This document shows positions 41,068 to 50,144 of a stretch of DNA of 64,000 nt, in pieces (the first letter of the stretch is position 1; each line of letters starts with the position of its first letter). A model generated the notes under the pieces. The model was given only the letters and a program-made list of their open reading frames with translations, was not told the origin of the DNA and did not search any database. The position numbers were made by a program, and so were the translations under genes. Source of the DNA: JAPHSX01 sp041554195 (GTDB lineage Bacteria; Pseudomonadota; Gammaproteobacteria; Thiohalomonadales; Thiohalomonadaceae); NCBI GenBank assembly GCA_041554195.1, contig JBFFMJ010000003.1, positions 248,001 to 312,000 on the forward strand, read 5' to 3'.

Positions 41068-41745
41068 CTACATGGGCTGACAGGGCATGGTGAAATCAAC
41101 GTGATAGTGCTCGTCGTGACGCACCCATGATCGCTTCTTTGAGAAATTTACATGCTGTTTCAGGTAATTAGCGTGTGAGGTTTTAAGCAAATATGATTGC
41201 ATCGCCGGGTCGAAGATGACGCGCCATACCTTCACCTTGTGCTGCTCTGCTGCCCGGTGCAGGGCAACCAGGTGAGCAGCCATCGCTTCGTAATCAATAT
41301 GCAGCGCCTCGTATTCCCCCTTTGTATCGAACTCGATGTTGTAGCCAAATTTATTAAAGGGGTGGGTGGGCAGGTGCACCGACTCCCCTTTTGCATTAAT
41401 CACCGGCACCATGAAATCAATGGAGAGGCCGTTCTGGTGGGTCTTATGCGGTTTAAATGGACCGCCCTTGGCGAAGCCGGTTTCAGCATACTTAAACCGC
41501 TTGCCAGGCGCTTTTTCCTGCAACTCAATGTAAGCATCGAGCACGATTGATCTCACAGTGGAGTGCAAATATGTGCGACCCAATGTTGCAGCAAGGCCAC
41601 TATAGCCGACAAAGTTTTCTCCCGCCGCCGGGAGTTGCACGCCATGCTCCAACCGTCCATTGGCGGTGGTGCCGTAGCAGGTGCTCTGCTCCGCCATCGC
41701 TTGCGTCACGACAAGTAAGAGTAGCAGTGTCGACAGAAGCCTCAT
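41068..41745 (-). CDS. MepA-like (peptidase M74) murein endopeptidase
   Basis: 225 residues from ATG 41745. Signal peptide (LLSTLLLLLVVTQAMA). Zinc-site motifs of the LAS superfamily: HKTHQNGLSIDFMVPV (H-x6-D) and RHDEHYHVDF (H-x-H). Cleaves D-Ala-meso-DAP crosslinks in the periplasm. It starts 4 bp downstream of the lplT stop, so it belongs to the tetR-aas-lplT run. Confidence 0.82.
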   Translation of the reverse strand: MRLLSTLLLLLVVTQAMAEQSTCYGTTANGRLEHGVQLPAAGENFVGYSGLAATLGRTYLHSTVRSIVLDAYIELQEKAPGKRFKYAETGFAKGGPFKPHKTHQNGLSIDFMVPVINAKGESVHLPTHPFNKFGYNIEFDTKGEYEALHIDYEAMAAHLVALHRAAEQHKVKVWRVIFDPAMQSYLLKTSHANYLKQHVNFSKKRSWVRHDEHYHVDFTMPCQPM

Positions 41746-41749
41746 GCGT

Positions 41750-42940
41750 TTAACTCTCAACACTTACCGGCCACGGCGCTGCCACCTTAGGCAGATGCCA
41801 GGCGATAATGGTAGTGGCGATGATCACCAGCACACCAAGTGCGATCACCGCGGCGACCGGATCTACGCCACCGCTGAGGGCAAAACTGTAAAGCCCGGTG
41901 CCGAGCAGCATCGCCACATTTTCAAAGAAGTTCTGAATCGCCACTGCGCCCCCCGCGCCGATGGAGCGGTGGCCGATCTCCTGCAGCGCGGCGTTGATCG
42001 GCACCACGAAGATGCCGCCGCAGATGCCGATGGTGAAGAGCATCAGCTTGGTGATTAACGGGTCGCTGGTTATTGCCAGCAGCATGATGAAGGCCCCCAT
42101 AGCGTAGGCGGCAACTCTGGCACGGCGCAGCCGCTCGATGGGGATCAGCCACGGCACCAGTACCGCGCCGATGGCGATGCCGATGGCGATAAAGACGGTG
42201 AGACTGGCGATCTCCGAGGTGGTGGTGGTGAACAGCACCGCCGGAGCCCACGCCACCATCATCACCCGCAACACCACCGCGGCGGCCCAGAAGATGCTGG
42301 CCCCGAGCATCGAGAAGCGGGCGTGGCTGGTGGTGAAAAAACCGCGCATCATTTGTATAAAGTGCGGGATCGCCGCGCCCTGTTGTGAGCCCTCACGCGG
42401 CCTGGCCTCTATCGTTGGAATAAACAGGGCGATCAGCAGCGACAGCAGGTAGCTGAGCAGCACCGCGCCCAGTGCCATGGCAACGCTTTCATCGGCCAGC
42501 CCGGCGCCAACCACCGCCCCCAGCACGATGGCGACAATGGTCGAGCCCTCGATAAAGCCGTTGGCCTTGACCAGTTTTTTCTCCTCGACCAGCTCGGGCA
42601 GAATGCCGTATTTGGCGGGGCCGTAGATCGCCGCACCGATACCGACCACCGCGTAGGCGAGCAGTGGTTCCAGCTGCAACAGCATCAGCAGTGCACCCAG
42701 CCCCTTTACCGCGTTGCCTGCCACCAGCACCGAGCGCTTGGGCCTGGCATCGGCAAAGCGCCCGACCCACGGCGCGAGCAGCACAAAGGCGATTAGAAAA
42801 CTGGCCTGCAGTGCCGGCTGGTACCACTCACCGCGTGCCAGCTCCTGGGTTACCAGGGCGAAGGCGGCGAAGAGGATGGCGTTGTCGGCAAAGGCGGTAA
42901 GGAACTGCGCCAGCAACAGGGTGTAGAGGTGGCGGCTCAT
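41750..42940 (-). CDS. lplT: Lysophospholipid transporter LplT
   Basis: 396 residues, major facilitator with about 12 helices. Characteristic AQFLTAFADNAILFAAFAL, WVGRFADARPKRSVLVAG, YGPAKYGILPELVEEKKLVK and FVVPINAALQEIGHRSIG. Flips 2-acyl-lysophospholipid across the inner membrane for reacylation by Aas. Starts inside the aas stop (4-bp overlap). Confidence 0.95.
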   Translation of the reverse strand: MSRHLYTLLLAQFLTAFADNAILFAAFALVTQELARGEWYQPALQASFLIAFVLLAPWVGRFADARPKRSVLVAGNAVKGLGALLMLLQLEPLLAYAVVGIGAAIYGPAKYGILPELVEEKKLVKANGFIEGSTIVAIVLGAVVGAGLADESVAMALGAVLLSYLLSLLIALFIPTIEARPREGSQQGAAIPHFIQMMRGFFTTSHARFSMLGASIFWAAAVVLRVMMVAWAPAVLFTTTTSEIASLTVFIAIGIAIGAVLVPWLIPIERLRRARVAAYAMGAFIMLLAITSDPLITKLMLFTIGICGGIFVVPINAALQEIGHRSIGAGGAVAIQNFFENVAMLLGTGLYSFALSGGVDPVAAVIALGVLVIIATTIIAWHLPKVAAPWPVSVES

Positions 42941-45105
42941 CCTCCGAACTCTTGTTCAGCCAGCGCCTTTACGCCGGGATAGTCGATCTTGCCGGTGCCG
43001 AGCAGCGGCAGCTTTTTCGTCACCACGATCTTCTTCGGCACGTTGAGTTCACCGATCCCCAGCTCCTTCGCCATCTTTGTCAGTAAACCGCGATCCGCAT
43101 CCATCTGTTCGGTGACCAACACCAGCGCCTCGCCCTTGGCCGCATCGGGCAGGGTGGTCACCGCATGCAGGGCATCGGGCCAGACGGCGGCGGCCAGCTC
43201 CTCCACCGCCGCCAGTGACACCATCTCGCCGCCGATCTTGGCGAAGCGTTTGGCCCGTCCCTGAATACGGATAAAGCCCTCTTCATCGACGGTGACGATA
43301 TCGCCGGTGTCGTACCAGCCGGGGCCGTGTTCGGTGGCCGGCGGCACCAGCACGCCTGGGTTGTCGTGCAACAGGTAGCCGAGCATGATGTTGGGGCCGC
43401 GCACGAAGAGGCGCCCCCCCTCCGCCACACCGGGCACCGCCTCCAGTTTGTAGTCGATACCGGGCATAAAGCGACCGACGCTGCCCACCGCGCTCTCCAT
43501 CGGCGTGTTGGCGGAGAGTACCGGTGCGGTCTCGGTGGCTCCGTAACCCTCGAAGATGCGCACGCCGAATTTCTCCGCCCATACCCGGCGGGTCTCCTCC
43601 TGTAGTTTTTCGGCCCCGGCGAACACGTAGCGCACCGAATAAAAATCGTAGGGGTGCGCAAAACGCGCGTAACCGGAGAGGAAGGTGTTGGTACCGAACA
43701 GCACCGTGGCGTTCACGTCATAGGCCATCTCGGGGACGATACGGTAGTGCAGCGGCGAGGGGTAGAAGAAGGCCTTCATCCCGGAAAACAGCGGCAGTAA
43801 AGTGCCGGCCGTGAGACCAAAGGAGTGGAACAGCGGCAGGGCGTTGAGAATAATATCCTGTGCCGAGAAGTCGATACGCGAGGCGAGCTGTTCGCGATTG
43901 GCGAGCAGGTTTCTGTGCGACAGCACCACCCCCTTGGGCGTCCCCTCGGAGCCGGAGGTAAAGAGGATGATCGCCGGGCTATTCGCCGAGGGGTTGCCAC
44001 TGAGACGACGGTAGTTAAAGCCGGAAAATTTTGCCGCGATGGCACCGGACACTTTATCCAGGCTGCCGATCTGTTGCGCCACATCTTCCAGGTAGACCAG
44101 CTCGACCTGTTCAGCCAGGCGCGCGGCCACCGCATCAAGCTTGCCCTGCTCAATAAAGCGCCGCGAGGTGATCACCCGTTTGATCTGCGCGGTATCACAG
44201 GCGGTGAGCATACCGTGGGCACCAATGGTGAAGTTAAGCATTGCCGGTACCCGACCATAGGCCTGCAGTGCCATCAATGTGGTGACGGTGCTTGCCATGC
44301 TCGGCAACAGCACCCCGACGTTCTCGCCCCGCGCGGTGAGCGCGGCGAGTTTTTTACCCAGCACAAAACTGCCGGTAATAAGTCGGTCATAGGTTTGTGG
44401 TTTGCGTGACACATCGTCGATCACCACATGGTCGCCACCATGCACGCGGCGCGCATCGAGCAGTGCGCTGAACAGGGTGCGATCGATATTACTGGTCTCG
44501 AACACCATCTCGGTCATGATGTCGGCCAGCTCACTACCGGCCTCCTTGCGACGGGCGCGGCCACGCAACTCTTTCGCTGGCGTGATCTTACGTGGCTCCA
44601 AAACGGTCAGGGTGATCGGCGGAAACCAGCGCAGACGCAGACGGCTACGCATCCGCGAGAAAGGGGTGAACTGCGCGCCATCAATACGAACCGGCAGGAT
44701 CTGTGCGTCCGATTTATCGGCCACCATGCCGGTGCCATCATAGACCTTCATCAGCGAACCGGTGACAGTGATGCGCCCCTCGGGGAAGATCACCGCCTTG
44801 TTGTCCTCCTTCAGGTACTTGATCAGCGCCTTGGAGGAAAGGGGGTTGGTCGGGTCCATGGGGAAGAGTTTGGCCAGCGCGAGGAACGGCTTTAACCACC
44901 AGCGCTCGGCATACCAGGTGTTGATGGCGAAGGTGAGGTTGCCCGGCAGGAACACCCCCAGCAACAGCGCATCGATAAACGAGGTGTGGTTGGCGATCAC
45001 CAGTACCCGCTCACCGGCCTTGTCGAAATTTTCCAGGCCGTGTAGTTCCACCTTGTAAAGGGCCTTGAGCATTACGCGCAGGACTATTTTTATTAGATTT
45101 TTCAT
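42937..45105 (-). CDS. aas: Bifunctional acyl-ACP synthetase / lysophospholipid acyltransferase Aas
   Basis: 722 residues from ATG 45105 (GGGAGAG upstream). Residues 1-190: PlsC-type acyltransferase with ANHTSFIDALLLGVF (H-x4-D) and VIFPEGRITVTGSLMKVYDG. Residues 230-720: AMP-forming synthetase with ILFTSGSEGTPKGVVLSHRN, EGYGATETAPVLSANTP and GWYDTGDIVTVDEEGF. Recycles lysophosphatidylethanolamine. Works with LplT. Confidence 0.95.
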   Translation of the reverse strand: MKNLIKIVLRVMLKALYKVELHGLENFDKAGERVLVIANHTSFIDALLLGVFLPGNLTFAINTWYAERWWLKPFLALAKLFPMDPTNPLSSKALIKYLKEDNKAVIFPEGRITVTGSLMKVYDGTGMVADKSDAQILPVRIDGAQFTPFSRMRSRLRLRWFPPITLTVLEPRKITPAKELRGRARRKEAGSELADIMTEMVFETSNIDRTLFSALLDARRVHGGDHVVIDDVSRKPQTYDRLITGSFVLGKKLAALTARGENVGVLLPSMASTVTTLMALQAYGRVPAMLNFTIGAHGMLTACDTAQIKRVITSRRFIEQGKLDAVAARLAEQVELVYLEDVAQQIGSLDKVSGAIAAKFSGFNYRRLSGNPSANSPAIILFTSGSEGTPKGVVLSHRNLLANREQLASRIDFSAQDIILNALPLFHSFGLTAGTLLPLFSGMKAFFYPSPLHYRIVPEMAYDVNATVLFGTNTFLSGYARFAHPYDFYSVRYVFAGAEKLQEETRRVWAEKFGVRIFEGYGATETAPVLSANTPMESAVGSVGRFMPGIDYKLEAVPGVAEGGRLFVRGPNIMLGYLLHDNPGVLVPPATEHGPGWYDTGDIVTVDEEGFIRIQGRAKRFAKIGGEMVSLAAVEELAAAVWPDALHAVTTLPDAAKGEALVLVTEQMDADRGLLTKMAKELGIGELNVPKKIVVTKKLPLLGTGKIDYPGVKALAEQEFGG

Positions 45106-45127
45106 TACAACTCTCCCTAGACAACTT

Positions 45128-45736
45128 CTATTTTTTACTCTCGGCAAAACCCCGCAGGAAATTGTCGATCAACATTTGCGCCATCTGCGCAGTACTCTGG
45201 CCACCGGCCAGATCCATACGGTGGCGGATCTTCAGGGTGCAGATGCCGTGCACGCTGGCCCACAGCACGCGCGCGGCCCGCTCTATCTCAATCGCCTCAT
45301 GCTCACTCTTCAGCGGGGCCAGCATCCGCTCCACCCGACCGAACAGGCGGCCAAGGCGCTGTTGATACCACTCCGGCAACACCTCATGCTCTGCCACCAC
45401 GCTATCGAACAGCAGGTTCCAGCGGGCACCCTTCTCCATCGCGTAGTCGATATAGGCCTCGGCCAGGGTCTGCAGGCAGTCACGCGGCGCGCTGCAGTGG
45501 GCGCTACGGCTCTCCAGCCACTCATTCATGTCATCCAGGGTGAGGGCGTTGAGGTGTAGCACCATCTCCTGCTGGTTCTTGAACACCAGGTAGAGGGTGC
45601 CGACGGTATAGCCGATGGCACTGGCCACCTTGCGGGCGCTCAACCCCTTCGCCCCCTCCTCCTCAAGGATGGTGAGGGCGGCACCGAGGGCCATCTCTCT
45701 GATCTCTTCGCGGCTGTGGTCGCTACGACGGGCCAT
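45128..45736 (-). CDS. TetR-family regulator with WHG C-domain
   Basis: 202 residues from ATG 45736. Helix-turn-helix in REEIREMALGAALTILEEEG and GLSARKVASAIGYTVGTLYL. The C-terminal ligand domain resembles TetR_C_33 (WHG) regulators of lipid or membrane genes (WASVHGICTLKIRHRMDLAG). First gene of the run with aas (22-bp gap). Three operator-like sites lie between it and the divergent VIT/vWA gene, so it probably controls both directions. Confidence 0.9.
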   Translation of the reverse strand: MARRSDHSREEIREMALGAALTILEEEGAKGLSARKVASAIGYTVGTLYLVFKNQQEMVLHLNALTLDDMNEWLESRSAHCSAPRDCLQTLAEAYIDYAMEKGARWNLLFDSVVAEHEVLPEWYQQRLGRLFGRVERMLAPLKSEHEAIEIERAARVLWASVHGICTLKIRHRMDLAGGQSTAQMAQMLIDNFLRGFAESKK

Positions 45737-45781
45737 GGTCTGCTCCTTTCTGAACATTGTTTAAAAATACTGTAACGGAAT

Positions 45782-45898
45782 ATTGAACAACGTTCAATAC
45801 CGTGCTATAAATTAATTAAACACCGTTCATTAGATGGCGTTGCGGGGAGTGAATTATCCATTCCCCATTAAACGGATATTAAATAAACGGTGTTCAAT
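45782..45898. promoter_or_regulatory. Three TetR-type operators in the divergent promoter region
   Basis: 17-bp sites of 7-3-7 form. Site 1: ATTGAACAACGTTCAAT (45782-45798), a perfect palindrome. Site 2: ATTAAACACCGTTCATT (45815-45831). Site 3: AATAAACGGTGTTCAAT (45882-45898). Consensus A(T/A)TRAAC-N3-GTTCAWT. Site 3 ends 25 bp before the VIT/vWA start codon; site 1 lies 46 bp before the tetR start. Confidence 0.8.
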
Positions 45899-45923
45899 AT
45901 ATCCCTCAACAAGGAGAGAGACG

Positions 45924-47972
45924 ATGAAACAGACACATTCGATACAAGCCCTGATGCTGGCAGTTGCCATGCTCTTTGTCACCGCCCTGCCCGCCCAGGC
46001 GGCGGGGCTACTTAGCCCAAAAGATGGCTCGCTGCCTGCGCTGGAAATCAAGGATCACCATGTCACCGTTGTCATTGAAGACGGCTACGCGGTCACCACC
46101 GTGGAGCAGCTGTTCCACAACCCCCACCCGCAGGACCTGGAGGCGATCTACTCCTTCCCGGTGCCGGAGCACGGCGCGGTGAGCGAGTTCACCATGTGGA
46201 TCGACGGCAAGCCGGTCTCCGGCGAGGTGCTGGAGAAAAAGGAGGCGCGCCGCATCTATGAGGAGGAGAAGCAGGCGGGCCGCGAGGCGGGGATCACCGA
46301 GAAGGACCGCTACAGGACCTTCGATATCTCGGTCTCGCCGGTGCGCGCCGGACAGGATACCCGTATCCGTCTGGTCTACCTGCAGACCACCCATGTCGAT
46401 ACCGGCATCGGCCGTTACAACTACCCGCTGGAGGAGGGCGGCGTGGATGAGGAGAAGCTCGCCTTCTGGACCTCGAACGACAAGGTAACCGGCAGCTTCA
46501 GCTTCGACCTGACCCTGCGCTCAGCCTACCCGGTCGATGCGATTCGCCTGCCCAACCACCCGCAGGCACAGATAAGCCAGGGCAACACCGGCGAGTGGCT
46601 GGTACATATCGGCCAGGGGGGCGCGGCTCCGGTCAATGAGGAGGGTGCGAGCTTTAATCCGCAGCCGCCACAACAGGCCAGCACTGCCGTGCACACGCTG
46701 GACAGCGACCTGGTGGTCTACTGGCGTCACCAGCCGGGGCTGCCGGGCAGTGTCGATCTGGTCACCTACAAGCCCGACGCCAGCAAGCGCGGTACCTTCA
46801 TGCTCACCGTCACCCCCGGTGACGACCTGCAACCGATCACCGAGGGCAGCGACTGGATCTTCATACTTGATGTCTCCGGCTCAATGCAGGGCAAGTACGC
46901 CACCCTCGCCGCCGGGGTCGAGAAGGCGCTAGGCAAGATGCGCCCCAACGACCGCTTCCGCCTGGTGCTGTTCAACAACGCCTCACACGAGCTGACCTCG
47001 GGCTATGTGAATGCCACCCCCGAGATGGTGCAGCACTACAGCGACAGGCTCACCAACTATCGACCCAACGGCGGCACCAATCTCTATGCCGGTCTGCAAC
47101 AGGGACTGCAATCGCTGGAGGCGGATCGCAGCAGCGCCCTCATCCTGGTCACCGACGGCGTCGCTAATGTGGGCGAGACCGAGCAGAAGAAATTCATCAA
47201 GCTGTTAAAAACGAAGGACGTCCGCCTCTTCACCTTCATCATGGGCAACAGTGCCAACCGCCCGATGCTGGAGGCACTGACCAGACACTCCAACGGCTTC
47301 GCCGTCAGCATCTCCAACAGCGATGATATCGTCGGCAAGATCCTGGAGGCGAGCAGCAAGATGACCCACCAGGCACTGCACGGGGTCGAGCTGAAAATCA
47401 GTGGCATCAAAGTCGCCGACCTCACGCCACAACAGATCGGCTCACTCTACCGCGGCCAGCAACTGATCGTGCTTGGTCACTACTGGGGCGATGGCGAGGC
47501 AAAGGTCAGCCTCAACGGCAAGGTAAGCGGCACCTACAAGCAGTACCAGACCCGCTTCAAGTTCCCCGCCACCTCAAGCGATCACCCCGAGCTGGAACGG
47601 ATCTGGGCCTACGCCAGCATCGAGCAGATGCAACAACAGATGGAAGACTTCGGTGAAGAGGCCGACACCCAACAGGCGATCACCGACCTCGCCCTGGAGT
47701 ACAGCCTGGTCACCGACCAGGCCTCGATGGTGGTGCTGCGCGAAGAGGTATTCCAGTCACGCGGCATTAAGCGCAACAACCAGCAACGCCTCGCCGTAGA
47801 ACATCAGGCACAACAGCAACGCGCGGCACAGCCGGTGCAGTCGCGTCGTGTCGATAACTCACAACCGATGTATTCGAAACCGCGCGCCAGTCACGGTGGT
47901 GGTGCGTTTGGCTGGTGGATGCTGGGGTTGATGGTGGTGCCGGTGGTGAGGAGGTTGCGTAATAAGGCATAA
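45924..47972 (+). CDS. VIT and von Willebrand A domain protein with GlyGly-CTERM-like tail
   Basis: 682 residues from ATG 45924 with AAGGAGAGAG upstream. Signal peptide (MLAVAMLFVTALPAQA). VIT domain about 35-165 (VEQLFHNPHPQDLEAIYSFP, SGEVLEKKEARRIYEEEK), vWA domain about 300-480 with the MIDAS motif FILDVSGSMQGKYATL and GGTNLYAGLQQGL. The tail SHGGGAFGWWMLGLMVVPVV then RRLRNK is Gly-Gly, membrane helix, Arg cluster. Similar proteins are called marine proteobacterial sortase targets but carry LPXTG; here a rhombosortase-type signal replaces it. Confidence 0.85.
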   Translation: MKQTHSIQALMLAVAMLFVTALPAQAAGLLSPKDGSLPALEIKDHHVTVVIEDGYAVTTVEQLFHNPHPQDLEAIYSFPVPEHGAVSEFTMWIDGKPVSGEVLEKKEARRIYEEEKQAGREAGITEKDRYRTFDISVSPVRAGQDTRIRLVYLQTTHVDTGIGRYNYPLEEGGVDEEKLAFWTSNDKVTGSFSFDLTLRSAYPVDAIRLPNHPQAQISQGNTGEWLVHIGQGGAAPVNEEGASFNPQPPQQASTAVHTLDSDLVVYWRHQPGLPGSVDLVTYKPDASKRGTFMLTVTPGDDLQPITEGSDWIFILDVSGSMQGKYATLAAGVEKALGKMRPNDRFRLVLFNNASHELTSGYVNATPEMVQHYSDRLTNYRPNGGTNLYAGLQQGLQSLEADRSSALILVTDGVANVGETEQKKFIKLLKTKDVRLFTFIMGNSANRPMLEALTRHSNGFAVSISNSDDIVGKILEASSKMTHQALHGVELKISGIKVADLTPQQIGSLYRGQQLIVLGHYWGDGEAKVSLNGKVSGTYKQYQTRFKFPATSSDHPELERIWAYASIEQMQQQMEDFGEEADTQQAITDLALEYSLVTDQASMVVLREEVFQSRGIKRNNQQRLAVEHQAQQQRAAQPVQSRRVDNSQPMYSKPRASHGGGAFGWWMLGLMVVPVVRRLRNKA

Positions 47973-47997
47973 GCCACAGCAACACACCACACTAGAA

Positions 47998-48040
47998 GGG
48001 GGATGCTTAGTCATCCCCCTCTTTCCGTATAGTACGGAAA
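47998..48040 (+). terminator. Terminator after the VIT/vWA gene, and adjacent palindrome
   Basis: Stem GGGGGATG / CATCCCCC with a 6-base loop (47998-48019), followed by a T-rich CTCTTTCC. Directly after it lies a second perfect palindrome TTTCCGTATAGTACGGAAA (48022-48040) whose role is unclear. Confidence 0.7.
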
Positions 48041-48080
48041 GGTGTAGTGTTATCCACATAACGCACAGGGAGTTATTTCT

Positions 48081-48173
48081 ATGAATACAGGAAGTAATAA
48101 CATCTCACCTTTCGAAACAGGCAGACCGAAGATCTGTGGTATACGGAATTTATATAGTATCTGTTATAAGTAA
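48081..48173 (+). CDS. Possible 30-residue ORF upstream of the OLD gene
   Basis: ATG with GGGAG eight bases upstream, 31 codons including TAA: MNTGSNNISPFETGRPKICG and a short hydrophobic-basic end. It precedes the OLD-type gene by 31 bp. Might be a leader or a small protein. Support is weak. Confidence 0.25.
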   Translation: MNTGSNNISPFETGRPKICGIRNLYSICYK

Positions 48174-48204
48174 ATAATTGAGTATCTTAGGATATAGAAT
48201 ATCG

Positions 48205-49991
48205 ATGAATGATTTAATAACCAAGATAGAAATAATTAGTTTTCGTTCAATCGAAAAGATATCTATTCCAGTTAAGGAAATCAATATCTTCTCTGGCTCC
48301 AATGACATTGGCAAGTCAAACATACTAAAAGCCATTAATTTGTTTTTCAATAATCAAACAGATTTTTTAAAGTCATTAAAATTTGACGATGATTACAACA
48401 AGGTTTCAAGAGCAAAAGCACAGCGCTCTACAAAAATGAAACAACTTATAAAAATAAGAATCTATATAAAACCTCCTGCATCATATAAGACCCTGTCAGG
48501 AGAAAAGAATCTTTTTATCGAGAGGCAGTTTGATCGTGATGGTGAACGTTTTGAGAGATACAGCACTGAAAACAGCCAAAAAAAAGCCTCATTAAAGAGA
48601 ATAATCAACAAAATTAAATATGTATATATCCCCGCTTTGAAAGGGGAGGACGTTTTGCAGTATTTACTATCTCTTATTGGCGAATATCAGCTTATTACAG
48701 ATAATGATATTTATCATTAAATGACAGCATTTCTGATAAAACCAAAGATCTTAAAGATATTTTAGATGCGTCAGAGATACAGATAGGTACGAATTTTGGC
48801 CTACCAACTTTGCTTTCTGATTTTTGGCAGAAACTATCAGTTAATACAACTTATGAGCAGTTTGAGAAACTAGATGCTGATATACAAGGGAGTAACAAAA
48901 AAAGTAAATTAAATCCATCTCAATATTCCATATCACTCCTAAATCGTGGTGAAGGCATAAAAAGTAAATACATACCGCCATTGTTACAATGGCTAGATAA
49001 TAATGATAAATCAAAAGAATTCATCTGGGGTATTGATGAGCCTGAAAATTCTCTTGAATTTGGGTTGTCGGACAAATTGGCGAGACTATTTTTTAATGAC
49101 TATGCAATCTCTAATCAAATATTTCTTACCTCGCATTCTCTCGCATTTATAAACCCACCTAAAGGCATTACTATCCAGCCAACCATATTTAAGGTGTTGA
49201 AAGACGAATATGGCGCAACTCAATGGCAAAACGTAAATGATTTATTTAAGAAACAAACTAGACATAACTTGTATGACGAACTTGGCCTGTTATTGGCACA
49301 AAAAGAATTTATTGAAGAGTATCGAAGTGTTGTTAAAGAAAAGGAACAATTAAAAATAAAAGTAGATTCTTATAATTTGCCCATTATTATAGTCGAAGGT
49401 AAAACAGACAAGTGGATAATCGAAAAAGCATGGAGGGCATTGCATCCTAAAAATGTAATGCCTTTTGAGATTTATCCATCTGGACTTTATATTAGTATAG
49501 ACGAAAGTGAGGGTAACGCAGACCAAGCTAGGCGCTCAGTTGAATTGATCTCCCCAATGATAAATGAAAGTAAGACTATCATAGCTCTGTTTGATAATGA
49601 TCGTGAAGGTAATGATCAGATCAAGGGTCTTAGTAAGAAAATATTCGAAACTCATAGTGCGTCTAATTTTACCCGAAAACATAAAACGAAAAATATCTTT
49701 GGGCAGCTTTTACCTGTTCCTGAAGGAAGAAATAATTTTGTTGGCGATAAAATAATACAAAGGTTCTTGGAGATTGAGCACTATTTTGATGATGCGGTCT
49801 TAAATCAGTTTAAATTAAAAGGTGATACAGTGGCTCCAGATTCTAGTGTGTTTAGCATAAAAAGTAACAACAAAACATCATTTGCTTCTGCTGGAATCAG
49901 AAGTATAGATAATAGTAATTTTAATAATTTTGCTGTTTTATTTGATAAGCTAAATGAGCTTATTAGGCAATCACAAGACACAAACACATAA
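48205..49991 (+). pseudogene. OLD-family ATPase/TOPRIM nuclease split by a one-base frameshift
   Basis: Two collinear halves. Codons from ATG 48205 to TAA 48718-48720 carry the ATPase start: TKIEIISFRSIEKISIPVKE, Walker A FSGSNDIGKSNILKAINLFF. A second frame, open from 48708 to 49991, continues with LSLNDSISDKTKDLKDILDA, FIWGIDEPENSLEFGL (Walker B), IFLTSHSLAFINP, and TOPRIM motifs LPIIIVEGKTDKWIIEKA and TIIALFDNDREGND. The second frame is -1 relative to the first, so loss of one base between 48708 and 48718 explains the break. OLD nucleases act in phage defence. Strongly AT-rich, acquired. Confidence 0.8.
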
Positions 49992-50144
49992 CAAGTGGGT
50001 CAACATTCAATCAAAGGGGTCAGGGTAACTTGATTTAATCCTGTAGCATGCAATCATCATCATGCATTGCTAAACCGGAGTCATCCCGTAGGCCGCAATA
50101 TCCAACAGTTATTGCACCCTAAAAACAAACCCAAAGGACGCCCC
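49992..50144 (+). other. Leader of the acetyltransferase gene, possible mobile remnant
   Basis: Contains AAAGGGGTCAGGGTAACTTG at 50015-50034, which resembles sequence I associate with transposase-flanking regions. An open frame SHPVGRNIQQLLHPKNKPKG then RP runs into the acetyltransferase start, possibly a transposase tail. Weak evidence. Confidence 0.25.

Noticed and set aside
45924..47972. VIT/vWA protein considered as a sortase target with an LPXTG motif.
   Set aside because: No LPXTG-like sequence is present near the C-terminus and no sortase gene is adjacent.
48050..48058. A perfect DnaA box TTATCCACA, considered as a second origin or DnaA-regulated promoter.
   Set aside because: A single 9-mer without other boxes or a DnaA-linked gene is expected by chance in 64 kb or is at most a minor titration site.
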